A stretch of DNA of 64,000 bases from JABDKJ01 sp964609215 (GTDB taxonomy: Bacteria; Bacteroidota; Bacteroidia; Flavobacteriales_D; JABDKJ01), in the NCBI GenBank assembly GCA_964609215.1, contig CAZSQZ010000010.1:57666-121665 (forward strand), in the 5' to 3' direction. Made by a program: the position numbers and the translations under genes. The notes beneath the pieces are model-generated. The model worked only from the letters and a program-made list of their open reading frames with translations. It was not told where the DNA came from and searched no databases. Shown one piece after another: positions 1 through 8,556 of the stretch (the stretch's first letter is position 1; the number at the start of each line of letters is the position of its first letter).

Positions 1-888
1 TACGGAGTTGAACAAGATACCGGAGTAATAGACTATAACAAAGTAGAATCTAAAGCAAATGAAGTAAAACCAAAAATGATTATTTGCGGTGCTTCTGCAT
101 ACTCCAGAGATTGGGATTATGAGCATCTTCGACAAATTGCCGATTCCGTGGGTGCCATACTTTTAGCTGATGTTTCGCATCCTGCAGGACTGATTGCCAA
201 AGGGCTTTTAAAAGATCCGATAAAGTATTGTCATATAGTTACAACCACCACTCACAAAACCTTAAGAGGGCCAAGAGGCGGAGTAATCATGATGGGAGAA
301 GACATGGAAAATCCTTGGGGAATCACTACAAAAAAAGGTACGGTAAGAAAATTATCTTCACTTTTAGATTCAGGTGTTTTCCCTGGAACACAAGGAGGAC
401 CATTGGAGCACGTTATTGCTTCCAAAGCTGTTGCATTTGGTGAAGCTCTATCTGATGATTTTGGTTTATACGCTCAAAATATTATTAAGAATGCCCAAGT
501 TATGGCTCAATCATTTGTAGATAAAGGTTATGATTTGATTTCAAAAGGCACAGATAATCACTGTATGCTAATAGATCTTCGTTCAAAGGGAATTAGCGGA
601 AAGGATGCAGAACAAGCTTTGGTAAAAGCAGATATTACGGTAAACAAAAACATGGTTCCTTTCGATGATAAATCTCCATTTGTTACCAGTGGAATTAGAA
701 TTGGAACTCCCGCAATAACGTCAAGGGGTATGACCACAAATGAAATGCCTCAAATAGTAGAGTTCATTGATGAGATAATTTCCAATTATGAAAATGATAC
801 TGTTATTCAAGGAGTGAGAAGCAAAGTAAATGATTGGATGAAGGATCGCCCTTTATTTACTTGGGAAAGTGGATTGGTGAGTAATTAA
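1..888 (+). CDS. glyA: Serine hydroxymethyltransferase, 5'-truncated by the window edge
   Basis: PLP-dependent enzyme interconverting serine plus tetrahydrofolate with glycine plus methylene-tetrahydrofolate in the cytoplasm. The frame is open from base 1, so the ATG at 76 is an internal Met and not the start; 295 residues remain and roughly 125 N-terminal residues lie outside the window. The PLP-binding motif TTTTHKTLRGPRGG is intact, with the Schiff-base lysine codon at 256-258. Other family signatures are the ADVSHPAGL stretch and GGPLEHVIASKAVAF. The C-terminus ends at the usual place (KVNDWMKDRPLF). It is followed 10 bases later by a lipoprotein gene on the same strand. Identity is secure. 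Confidence 0.96.
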   Translation, partial: YGVEQDTGVIDYNKVESKANEVKPKMIICGASAYSRDWDYEHLRQIADSVGAILLADVSHPAGLIAKGLLKDPIKYCHIVTTTTHKTLRGPRGGVIMMGEDMENPWGITTKKGTVRKLSSLLDSGVFPGTQGGPLEHVIASKAVAFGEALSDDFGLYAQNIIKNAQVMAQSFVDKGYDLISKGTDNHCMLIDLRSKGISGKDAEQALVKADITVNKNMVPFDDKSPFVTSGIRIGTPAITSRGMTTNEMPQIVEFIDEIISNYENDTVIQGVRSKVNDWMKDRPLFTWESGLVSN

Positions 889-898
889 TATTAAAAAA

Positions 899-1702
899 AT
901 GAGAAAATTTCTTTTAGGAATTTGCACTTCCATTTTATTGTTTTCCTGTGGAGACATTAGTGAAGAATTGGTGGTAAATGAGGATATGTCGGGAACCTAC
1001 ACTGTTTCCTATGACATGATGGAGGCAATGACTGGGATGATGAAAGGTTTTGCCATGGCTATGGCTGAGAGCGAAGGAAAAACTATTGACATGGACAGTT
1101 TGGATCTAGCATTAAGAGATAAAATGTGGAAAGACTTTCCCGATGAATTAGATTCCGTTATTGATTTGTCTGATAAGTTTAAGGAAGAAGGAATTAGCAA
1201 TGAAGGCCTAGAAAAGTATCAAGATAAAATGAACATGTACATGCGGGGTTCAAAGGCTAAAGGGGAAATGGAAATGGGATTTGAAATGAGTTTTGATAAT
1301 CCTTCAGATTTTTCAGAGTACTACAGATTTTTAAGCAGTTTAAGTGAAAACAATGAAATAGGTTCTAAAATGGGACCGGGTATTGGATCTGTTTTCAGCG
1401 GTTTAGGTCAAGACAATAGTGGCGATGCTCCCTTTATATTTACCAAGAACGGAATAAAAAGAGAGGCCTTCTCTATGTCTGATGATGATAAGAAATTGAG
1501 TAGCAAAGACATGAAGGAGTTTGAGGAAATGTTTGGAAGCATGAGTTACACAACAACAATTCGAGTTCCTAAGGACATTAAAAAAGTTAAAGGAAAAGGA
1601 GCGGTAAAAAAAGATAATAGAACGGTCGTCATTGAATACCAATTACTGGATTTAATGAATGCTAAAGAAATGGGTGGGTTTGAAATAATCTATGTTAAAT
1701 AA
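899..1702 (+). CDS. Methionine-rich lipoprotein of unknown function
   Basis: 267-residue predicted lipoprotein. The N-terminus is a basic/hydrophobic signal with a lipobox ending LLFSC, so Cys17 would be acylated after cleavage. The mature part is rich in Met, Asp, Glu and Lys, with a Met cluster at about residues 40-60 (MMEAMTGMMKGFAMAMAE), and no recognisable catalytic motif. The C-terminal region (about 215-267) looks like alternating beta strands. The gene starts 10 bases after glyA and may be co-transcribed. Its last 13 bases overlap the convergent HTTM-like gene. I do not recognise the family; comparable small lipoproteins are common in Flavobacteriia. Confidence 0.75.
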   Translation: MRKFLLGICTSILLFSCGDISEELVVNEDMSGTYTVSYDMMEAMTGMMKGFAMAMAESEGKTIDMDSLDLALRDKMWKDFPDELDSVIDLSDKFKEEGISNEGLEKYQDKMNMYMRGSKAKGEMEMGFEMSFDNPSDFSEYYRFLSSLSENNEIGSKMGPGIGSVFSGLGQDNSGDAPFIFTKNGIKREAFSMSDDDKKLSSKDMKEFEEMFGSMSYTTTIRVPKDIKKVKGKGAVKKDNRTVVIEYQLLDLMNAKEMGGFEIIYVK

Positions 1703-2544
1703 GAAATTTCCTTTTTCGTGTTAATTCCCCAAAAAGCCATGTAGCTTGCAATCATAATTAGGGCGAAATCCCAAATACCCATTGCTATTCCTATAAAAAG
1801 ATGAAAGAACACACCTAACATTAGCAATGGTTTTTTTATTTTTTTGATCCAAATTAAAACTGGAAAAAGCAATTGATAAACGAGAGCAAAATAAGTTCCT
1901 GGAATGGTTAACCATTCTTTATCCGCTATGTTTTCCATTACCCAAGGATGAGAATATTCGGGAACATTTAATATAAAATGCATTGCTTCTCCGCTCAGCC
2001 ACTCTGTGCCAGCTAGTTTCCATAAACCTGAGAAGAAATAGACAAAACATATTTGAATTTGACAGGCTAGAAGAATAAGTTGGTTGAGCTTAAAGTTGAA
2101 CTCGTCCTTATTTCTCTCATTTGCGAAAATAAGGTAAAACAAAAGTGCCATTATTAGCAAATTACCACCTATCACATATAGATACAATCTATTATACAAC
2201 CAAATGGTAGTAATAAAGACCAGAATGTGATGAAAACGCATAGCTTTCCCAAAAAATGCCATGACCAAAGCATATAAATGCAGAGCAATAAGAAAAGGCC
2301 AAAATAAATCAACCAAATGATGCATCATGAAATAATAGAACTCGGTCATAAGTGTTTCACCCCAATCCCATTTCTTTATTAAAGAATCTGACCCCCAAAG
2401 CAATGAAGCATTGGGCAAATTCATAAAAACCATGATATAGAAGAGAACAAAGTATAGAGATTTTCTAAAAAGGTTGAGTTGCGCATTTGCAAACTCCGAA
2501 AGGAATATTTCTTTAAGTCTAGTGATAAGGCAAAACGAATTCAA
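1690..2544 (-). CDS. HTTM-domain (vitamin K carboxylase-like) membrane protein
   Basis: 284-residue polytopic membrane protein with about 6-7 hydrophobic segments. The region around residues 165-195 reads SGLWKLAGTEWLSGEAMHF, which matches the K-x-x-G-x-x-W-L-x-G-x-A pattern of HTTM proteins, the bacterial relatives of vitamin K-dependent gamma-glutamyl carboxylase. Their substrate in bacteria is mostly unknown. The gene begins inside the end of the upstream DUF5819-like gene (26-base overlap), so the pair is almost certainly translationally coupled and probably forms a complex. Convergent with the preceding lipoprotein gene. Family call is from motif recognition only. Confidence 0.7.
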   Translation of the reverse strand: MNSFCLITRLKEIFLSEFANAQLNLFRKSLYFVLFYIMVFMNLPNASLLWGSDSLIKKWDWGETLMTEFYYFMMHHLVDLFWPFLIALHLYALVMAFFGKAMRFHHILVFITTIWLYNRLYLYVIGGNLLIMALLFYLIFANERNKDEFNFKLNQLILLACQIQICFVYFFSGLWKLAGTEWLSGEAMHFILNVPEYSHPWVMENIADKEWLTIPGTYFALVYQLLFPVLIWIKKIKKPLLMLGVFFHLFIGIAMGIWDFALIMIASYMAFWGINTKKEISYLT

Positions 2545-3073
2545 ATGGTGGAAAATGCAAAGTATCGATAACTACTTCTCCTCCATCTTGCTTATCTGTA
2601 TATTCTATAAGCAAGGCCATCTCACAGCGTCCAAATGGAGGGGTTTTAATTTTATTCTCAATGTATTTGCCAAGCAAATGCTCCATGCCCTTATAACCAA
2701 TTGATTTCTTGATATCTTCATTTGGATACTTGTAATAGTCTTCCCACAAATAATGACTCGCATTTTGAACCACATGATACATCTTTGTTGAAGAACCTAT
2801 TCGAATAGCATTGTGCCTTTTTTCAATTTCACCTACTACCCTCTCCCATTGATCATTATTATAGCGGAAAATAATTTCTTTATGTCTCTTGGGAGGATCA
2901 GGAGCAAATAAATTCCATCGACCTTGAAAAAGTGGATTGGCATATGCAGAAGCAATTTCCCTGGTTTTTTCATGTAATAAACCGTCAGGAATACAAAATA
3001 AGAAGAGTAAAAAAAAGTGAATGGCGATAATCACCTTAACAATAAGCAGTGCTATTTTCTTTTCTCGGTTCAT
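2519..3073 (-). CDS. DUF5819-like membrane-anchored partner of the HTTM protein
   Basis: 184-residue protein using the ATG at 3073 (an in-frame ATG at 3088 would add five residues). One N-terminal transmembrane segment (about residues 7-28) is followed by an extracytoplasmic domain with the signature GRWNLFAPDPPKRHKEI, typical of short proteins that travel with HTTM genes in Bacteroidota (DUF5819-like). The C-terminal half contains charged beta-strand-like stretches and ends in a hydrophobic strand (HFPPFEFVLPYH). It overlaps the downstream HTTM gene by 26 bases. A joint role in modifying an envelope substrate is inference. Confidence 0.65.
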   Translation of the reverse strand: MNREKKIALLIVKVIIAIHFFLLFLFCIPDGLLHEKTREIASAYANPLFQGRWNLFAPDPPKRHKEIIFRYNNDQWERVVGEIEKRHNAIRIGSSTKMYHVVQNASHYLWEDYYKYPNEDIKKSIGYKGMEHLLGKYIENKIKTPPFGRCEMALLIEYTDKQDGGEVVIDTLHFPPFEFVLPYH

Positions 3074-3140
3074 TTTAAAAATGCACATTACAAATCTAAA
3101 ATCAAATATTACTTTTACCCTCCTTTTTAATTATTATCTG

Positions 3141-4418
3141 ATGAGCGAAATTGCAGCGAATAATCCTTTATTAAAGAGTTGGATAGAAGTTCCAACAAAT
3201 TCTGACTTTCCAATTCAAAATCTACCTTTTGGTATTTTCAAAACCAATAATAGTGATGCTAGAGTAGGAGTAGCAATAGGTGACAAAATAGTTGATCTTA
3301 AGGCATTATCTTCAATGGGGTATTTAAAAAATTTACCCTATGAAGCAAGTGATTATTCATCAGACAAACTCAATCCTATCCTCAAGAAGGGTAAAGAAAG
3401 TTTGAGAAAATTAAGAAACAGAATTTCAGAATTATTGCAGGAAAGTAATAATGAACTTCAAGGAAATAGTGAGCATATTTCTCAAGTAATTTACGATCAG
3501 AGTTCTTCAACAATGTTGCTTCCTGTTCAGGTTGGTGATTACACAGATTTTTACAGTAGTGAGGATCATGCACGAAATGTTGGGACCATGTTTAGGGATC
3601 CGAATAATGCCCTATTGCCTAACTGGAAACATATTCCCGTAGGTTATCATGGACGTTCATCTTCAATAATAGTTTCTGGAACTCCATTTCATAGGCCTAA
3701 AGGACAATCAAAAGCAGATGATGCAGAGACTCCTGGTTTTGGCCCATGCAGACTTTTAGATTTTGAATTGGAAATGGCCTTTATAACTTTTCAAGGCAAA
3801 GCACTTGGGGATTCTATTTCAACGGATGAGGCAGAAAATTATATTGCTGGTCTGATGCTCTTTAATGATTGGTCAGCTAGGGATATTCAAAAATGGGAAT
3901 ATGTGCCTCTTGGGCCATTTTTAGGGAAAAATTTCGCTTCAACGGTATCACCTTGGTTAGTATTATTGGATGCTTTCGAACCCTTCAAAGTTGCTGGTAA
4001 AGAACAAGACCCTCCTGTTTTACCTTACCTAGAATATTCAGGAAATAAATACTACGATATCAATTTGCAAGTAGGTATCAAACCAGAAAGTGGGGAAGAA
4101 AAGATAGTCTGTAATTCCAACTTCAAATATATGTATTGGAATATGTGTCAACAATTGGCACATCATACCGTAAATGGATGCAATGTAAATTGTGGAGATA
4201 TGCTGGCCTCAGGAACTATTTCTGGGCCAGACCCCGGTTCATATGGTTCTATGCTGGAGATATCCTGGAAAGGAACAAAGCCAGTACAAATGCCAGATGG
4301 AACTGAAAGAAAGTTTATCTTAGATGGAGATACCGTTGTTATGAGAGGTTATGCAGAAAAAGATGGAATTCGAATAGGATTTGGAGAGGCATCTAACAAA
4401 GTCTTACCCGCTAAATGA
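3141..4418 (+). CDS. fahA: Fumarylacetoacetase
   Basis: Hydrolyses fumarylacetoacetate to fumarate and acetoacetate, the last step of tyrosine/homogentisate degradation. 425 residues from the ATG at 3141 (start of MSEIAANNPLLKSW), matching the family length; an in-frame upstream ATG at 3021 would add 40 residues that look like leader sequence and overlap the divergent gene, so it was not used. Recognisable family stretches are QVGDYTDFYSSEDHARNVG, GYHGRSSSIIVSG, LDFELEMAF, FNDWSARDIQKWEYVPLGPF and GDMLASGTISGP. The stop overlaps the start of the RelA/SpoT gene (ATGA), so the two are translationally coupled. Confidence 0.96.
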   Translation: MSEIAANNPLLKSWIEVPTNSDFPIQNLPFGIFKTNNSDARVGVAIGDKIVDLKALSSMGYLKNLPYEASDYSSDKLNPILKKGKESLRKLRNRISELLQESNNELQGNSEHISQVIYDQSSSTMLLPVQVGDYTDFYSSEDHARNVGTMFRDPNNALLPNWKHIPVGYHGRSSSIIVSGTPFHRPKGQSKADDAETPGFGPCRLLDFELEMAFITFQGKALGDSISTDEAENYIAGLMLFNDWSARDIQKWEYVPLGPFLGKNFASTVSPWLVLLDAFEPFKVAGKEQDPPVLPYLEYSGNKYYDINLQVGIKPESGEEKIVCNSNFKYMYWNMCQQLAHHTVNGCNVNCGDMLASGTISGPDPGSYGSMLEISWKGTKPVQMPDGTERKFILDGDTVVMRGYAEKDGIRIGFGEASNKVLPAK

Positions 4419-6628
4419 TTGAAAAGGAAAAGCCCATATTTGACCTAGAATCCGAGAAAAAGGAAATTCTCAGAAGATACAGAAGTTTACTTCGGGCTTT
4501 TAAAATCCCTCTTACAAAAACAGATAAAAATTTTATTCGAAAAGCTTTTGATGTTGCTTTAGAAGCGCATAAAGAAACCCGAAGAAAATCTGGTGAACCT
4601 TACATCTATCATCCTATTGCTGTTGCAAGAATAGTAGTAGAGGAAATGGGCTTGGATGTGACATCCGTTGTTGCTGCCTTACTCCATGATACCGTTGAAG
4701 ACACCTATATTACCTTACAAGACATAGAAAATCTCTTCGGAAAGAAAGAGAGATTTCTAATTGATGGCTTAACAAAAGTTTCCGGAGTTTTTGATCAAAG
4801 CACATCTGATCAAGCGGAAAATTTTAGAAAAATGCTGCTTACTCTTACCGATGACGTAAGGGTAATTCTCATAAAAATTGCTGACCGTTTACATAATATG
4901 AGAACCTTAGGCTCTATGCCTAAACAAAAGCAATTGAAAATTGCTTCGGAAACCCAGTATATGTATGCACCTCTATCACACAGGCTTGGTTTATATAGTA
5001 TCAAAACAGAATTGGAGGATCTTTCTCTCAAGTATAAAGAATCAGAAGAGTATCAAAACATTTATGAAAAACTGCAACGCACAAAAGGAGTTCGTACAAG
5101 ATTTATCAATCAGTTTTCCGAACCTATTAAAGAAGCTCTGCAGAAAGAAAATTTAAAGTTTGAATTAAAGGCGAGAACAAAATCAATCTATTCTATTTGG
5201 AATAAAATAAAAAAACAGAATATTTCATTTGAAGAAGTTTACGATCTATTTGCTATTAGAATAATACTTGATAGCAAACCTAAAAACGAAAAGGCAGATT
5301 GTTGGAAAGTATATTCTATTGTAACTGATTTTTACAAGCCAAATACGGAACGTTTAAGAGATTGGATTTCAAACCCAAAAGCTAATGGTTATGAATCTCT
5401 CCATGCAACAGTAATGAGTGATGGGGGTAAATGGGTAGAAGTACAAATCAGAACCAAAAGAATGAATGAAGTTGCTGAAAAAGGGTTAGCAGCTCATTGG
5501 AGTTATAAGGGAGGAGGAAAAGTAAGTGCTATAGATAAATGGTTATCTCAGATTAGAGAGCTATTGGAAAACCCAGAGGCAAATGCACTGGATTTTATTG
5601 ATGATTTTAAGCTTAATCTATTTGCAGACGAAATTTATGTTTTCACTCCAAGTGGTGATTTAAAAAAATTACCAAAGGGAGCTACAAGCCTAGATTTTGC
5701 ATTTGAAATACATACTCAGGTTGGAGCAAAGTGCATGGGCGCAAAGGTTAACAATCGACTGGTTCCTCTAAGTCATATTCTAAAGAGTGGAGATCAAGTA
5801 GAAATACTTACCAGCAAGAACCAAAAACCAAAAGAAGACTGGTTAAATTTTGTAATTACAGGCAAGGCAAAGGCAAAAATCAAATCTTCCCTCAAAGAAG
5901 AAATGAAGTCCATTGCCAATGATGGAAGGGAAATTCTACAAAGAAAATTTAAGAACTGGAAAATAGATTTTAAAAGTGTTAATATCTCGCTTTTAGAGAA
6001 GTTTTATGGAATTTCATCCGCCACAGAATTGTATTATTTAATAGCCAAGAATAAAATTGACTTAAGAAAAATAAAACAACTCACAGTAGATAATGGAACG
6101 CTAAAAATTGAAGAACAAGGTGCAAGAAAACCCAAGGAAAAGAAAGAAAGCCAGAGCACAAGCAAATCAAAATCTGACACTTTAGTTTTAAATGACAACA
6201 ATACAAAGCTAGATTACAAATTAGCTGCATGTTGTAATCCCATAGCAGGGGACGATGTTTTTGCGTTTGTCACCGTAAATGATGGAATAAAAATCCATAG
6301 AACGAAATGCCCAAATGCAACCCAATTATTAGGTTCATATAATTATAGAGTATTAAAAGCGCAATGGGAAAGTCAGAAAGAACAGGAATTTTTGGCTAAT
6401 CTAACGTTCAAAGGAATTGATGATATGGGCTTGGTTCAGAAAATTACCAATACTATTTCTCAGGAATTGCACATTAATATGAAATCTATCTCATTTGAAT
6501 CGGATGATGGAATCTTCTACGGTAAAATCGGTGTTTTTGTGCATGACACTAAACATTTAAACGGGCTCATAAAAAAATTAAAACAAATAGATGGAGTCCG
6601 AACGGTAAAAAGGGTTGAGGGATTATAG
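4415..6628 (+). CDS. rsh: RelA/SpoT-family bifunctional (p)ppGpp synthetase/hydrolase
   Basis: 737-residue stringent-response enzyme making and degrading (p)ppGpp. Domain order is complete: HD hydrolase (about 45-200; His66 in YIYHPIAVAR, His91-Asp92 in LLHDTVEDT, and KIADRLHNMRTL), synthetase (about 240-370; KSIYSIWNKIKK, NGYESLHATV, VEVQIRTKRMNEVAEKG), TGS (about 405-470; ADEIYVFTPSGDLKKLPKGA), a Cys-containing conserved segment (CCNPIAGDDVFAFV) and a C-terminal ACT domain (about 660-737). An intact HD site together with the synthetase suggests a SpoT-like bifunctional enzyme. It is coupled to fahA by a 4-base overlap. Basis: motif recognition. Confidence 0.96.
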   Translation: MIEKEKPIFDLESEKKEILRRYRSLLRAFKIPLTKTDKNFIRKAFDVALEAHKETRRKSGEPYIYHPIAVARIVVEEMGLDVTSVVAALLHDTVEDTYITLQDIENLFGKKERFLIDGLTKVSGVFDQSTSDQAENFRKMLLTLTDDVRVILIKIADRLHNMRTLGSMPKQKQLKIASETQYMYAPLSHRLGLYSIKTELEDLSLKYKESEEYQNIYEKLQRTKGVRTRFINQFSEPIKEALQKENLKFELKARTKSIYSIWNKIKKQNISFEEVYDLFAIRIILDSKPKNEKADCWKVYSIVTDFYKPNTERLRDWISNPKANGYESLHATVMSDGGKWVEVQIRTKRMNEVAEKGLAAHWSYKGGGKVSAIDKWLSQIRELLENPEANALDFIDDFKLNLFADEIYVFTPSGDLKKLPKGATSLDFAFEIHTQVGAKCMGAKVNNRLVPLSHILKSGDQVEILTSKNQKPKEDWLNFVITGKAKAKIKSSLKEEMKSIANDGREILQRKFKNWKIDFKSVNISLLEKFYGISSATELYYLIAKNKIDLRKIKQLTVDNGTLKIEEQGARKPKEKKESQSTSKSKSDTLVLNDNNTKLDYKLAACCNPIAGDDVFAFVTVNDGIKIHRTKCPNATQLLGSYNYRVLKAQWESQKEQEFLANLTFKGIDDMGLVQKITNTISQELHINMKSISFESDDGIFYGKIGVFVHDTKHLNGLIKKLKQIDGVRTVKRVEGL

Positions 6629-6777
6629 AGTTAGTTAAATCGGTACCGTTTTCCAGAGTAAAAAAAGTATCCCATTAGAAAATTCGCTTTTTCATTTCCA
6701 GTAAAATGAATTTAATTACAAAAAGATCTTTGGTTCTATCCTACTAATCAGATAAATTGCAATATAATTATACACAG

Positions 6778-7233
6778 ATGGCAACTCTAGAGGCCAAAGA
6801 AGACGCAAAACAGATATTTCAAGCATATCTTGAAAAAAATGGACATAGGAAAACGCCAGAACGTTTTGCAATTTTGGCAGAAATCTATGAAAATGATGGT
6901 CATTTTGATATAGAAGAACTCTATAAAAAAATGAAAGGCAAAAACTATAGAGTGAGTAGAGCTACTCTTTATAATACCATGGAATTATTGATGGCTTGCA
7001 ATTTGGTTAGAAAACATCAATTTGATAATAATCCTGCTCAATTTGAGCGTTCACATGCCTTCAAACAGCATGATCATATCATTTTAACCGATACTGGAGA
7101 AATGATAGAATTCTGTGATCCTCGTATCCAAAACATAAAAGCAACCCTTGAAGAGATATTTGATTTAAAAATTATGCACCATTCACTCTATTTTTATGCA
7201 CAGAAGAGAAGTTCTACCGCAGAAAAAGAATAA
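6778..7233 (+). CDS. Fur-family transcriptional regulator
   Basis: 151-residue DNA-binding metalloregulator starting at the ATG at 6778; an upstream TTG at 6757 gives seven poorly supported residues. The winged-helix part carries RKTPERFAILAEIY and YRVSRATLYNTMELL, the typical Fur recognition-helix region. The dimerisation/metal part has HDHIILTDTGEMIEF and the C-terminal HHSLYFYA. Only one cysteine lies in the C-terminal domain (EFCDPRI), so the CxxC structural zinc sites of many Fur proteins are absent. Iron, zinc or peroxide sensing cannot be told apart from sequence alone. It sits 23 bases upstream of purA and may be co-transcribed. Confidence 0.88.
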   Translation: MATLEAKEDAKQIFQAYLEKNGHRKTPERFAILAEIYENDGHFDIEELYKKMKGKNYRVSRATLYNTMELLMACNLVRKHQFDNNPAQFERSHAFKQHDHIILTDTGEMIEFCDPRIQNIKATLEEIFDLKIMHHSLYFYAQKRSSTAEKE

Positions 7234-7256
7234 CTTAGTCCCTTAATAAGCAGCAC

Positions 7257-8537
7257 ATGAATGTTGATGTATTATTGGGCCTTCAATGGGGTGACGAAGG
7301 CAAAGGAAAAATTGTAGATTACCTCGCTCCTGAATATGATATAATAGCCAGATTTCAAGGTGGCCCTAATGCTGGACACACCTTAGAATTTGATGGTATT
7401 AAACACGTACTTCATACTATTCCATCGGGAATTTTTAGAGATAACCTGATAAACTTGGTCGGAAACGGAGTGGTCATCGATCCGGTGATTCTCAAAAAAG
7501 AAATTTCCGCATTAAAAGAAGTGGGTGTTGAAGTAAATAGGAAGTTATTTATTTCCAAAAAGGCACATTTAATTTTGCCTACCCACCGTCTATTAGATGC
7601 AGCAAGTGAAGCAGCTAAAGGGAAAAACAAAATCGGTTCTACCTTAAAAGGTATTGGTCCAACATATATGGATAAGACCGGTAGAAATGGCTTAAGAGTT
7701 GGTGATTTAATTTCTCCAGATTTCAAGGAAAAATATACTAAGCTGGTCGAAAAACATAAGCGTATTTTAAGCACTTATGATTTCGAATATGATTTAAGCG
7801 AATTTGAATCTTCTTGGATGGAATCCATTGAGGACTTGAAAAAATTAACACTTGTAGATAGCGAGTACTTCTTGAATCAATCTTTAAGAGCTGGAAAGAA
7901 AATACTTGCGGAAGGTGCGCAAGGTTCTTTGTTAGATATTGAATTTGGCTCTTATCCTTTTGTTACTTCCTCTAACACACTTTCCTCGGGTGCCTCCCAT
8001 GGATTAGGTATAGCTCCCAATAAAATCTCAAAGGTCTACGGTATATTCAAGGCCTATTGCACAAGAGTTGGAAGTGGTCCTTTCCCAACTGAATTGCATG
8101 ATGACAAAGGTGAAGAACTCAGAGCTAAGGGACATGAGTTTGGCGCAACAACAGGACGTCCAAGAAGATGTGGTTGGCTAGATTTACCTGCCTTAAAATA
8201 CGCTATTATGATCAATGGTGTAACCCATTTGAGCATGATGAAAGCAGATGTTTTAAGTGGAATGAATAAAGTTGAAGTTTGCATGTCATATGGTATAGAT
8301 GGTATGGAAACAGATCAAGTTCCTTATGATGTGATAAACTCTTCTATTCAACCCAAACTGAAATCTTTTGATGGTTGGCCAGATATGACTCAGGAGGATA
8401 TCGAGAATGGATATATTCCTGAAAATCTAAGAAATTATATTTCATTCCTGGAAAAAGAATTGGAGCTTCCGATATTCATTGTTTCAATGGGACCTGATAG
8501 AAAGGAAACCATTATGAGAGAGGCAATAACGGCATAG
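7257..8537 (+). CDS. purA: Adenylosuccinate synthetase
   Basis: GTP-dependent condensation of IMP and aspartate to adenylosuccinate, the first committed step to AMP. 426 residues, the normal family length. The GTP-binding loop GLQWGDEGKGKIVD is near the N-terminus with the catalytic Asp; other signatures are GGPNAGHTLEF, GSTLKGIGPTYMDK, AEGAQGSLLDIEFGSYPFVTS, and TTGRPRRCGWLDLPALKYA near residue 300. The start ATG at 7257 is 23 bases after the Fur-family gene. The OstA-like gene follows 19 bases later on the same strand. Identity is secure. Confidence 0.97.
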   Translation: MNVDVLLGLQWGDEGKGKIVDYLAPEYDIIARFQGGPNAGHTLEFDGIKHVLHTIPSGIFRDNLINLVGNGVVIDPVILKKEISALKEVGVEVNRKLFISKKAHLILPTHRLLDAASEAAKGKNKIGSTLKGIGPTYMDKTGRNGLRVGDLISPDFKEKYTKLVEKHKRILSTYDFEYDLSEFESSWMESIEDLKKLTLVDSEYFLNQSLRAGKKILAEGAQGSLLDIEFGSYPFVTSSNTLSSGASHGLGIAPNKISKVYGIFKAYCTRVGSGPFPTELHDDKGEELRAKGHEFGATTGRPRRCGWLDLPALKYAIMINGVTHLSMMKADVLSGMNKVEVCMSYGIDGMETDQVPYDVINSSIQPKLKSFDGWPDMTQEDIENGYIPENLRNYISFLEKELELPIFIVSMGPDRKETIMREAITA

Positions 8538-8556
8538 TTTCTGCGATTAACAGAAT

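Noticed and set aside
76..888. ATG at 76 as the start of glyA
   Set aside because: The reading frame is open upstream to base 1 and the protein lacks its N-terminal third if started here; the gene is cut by the window edge.
3021..3140. N-terminal 40-residue extension of fumarylacetoacetase
   Set aside because: It overlaps the divergent DUF5819-like gene and its hydrophobic wording is unlike the family; the ATG at 3141 fits the normal length.
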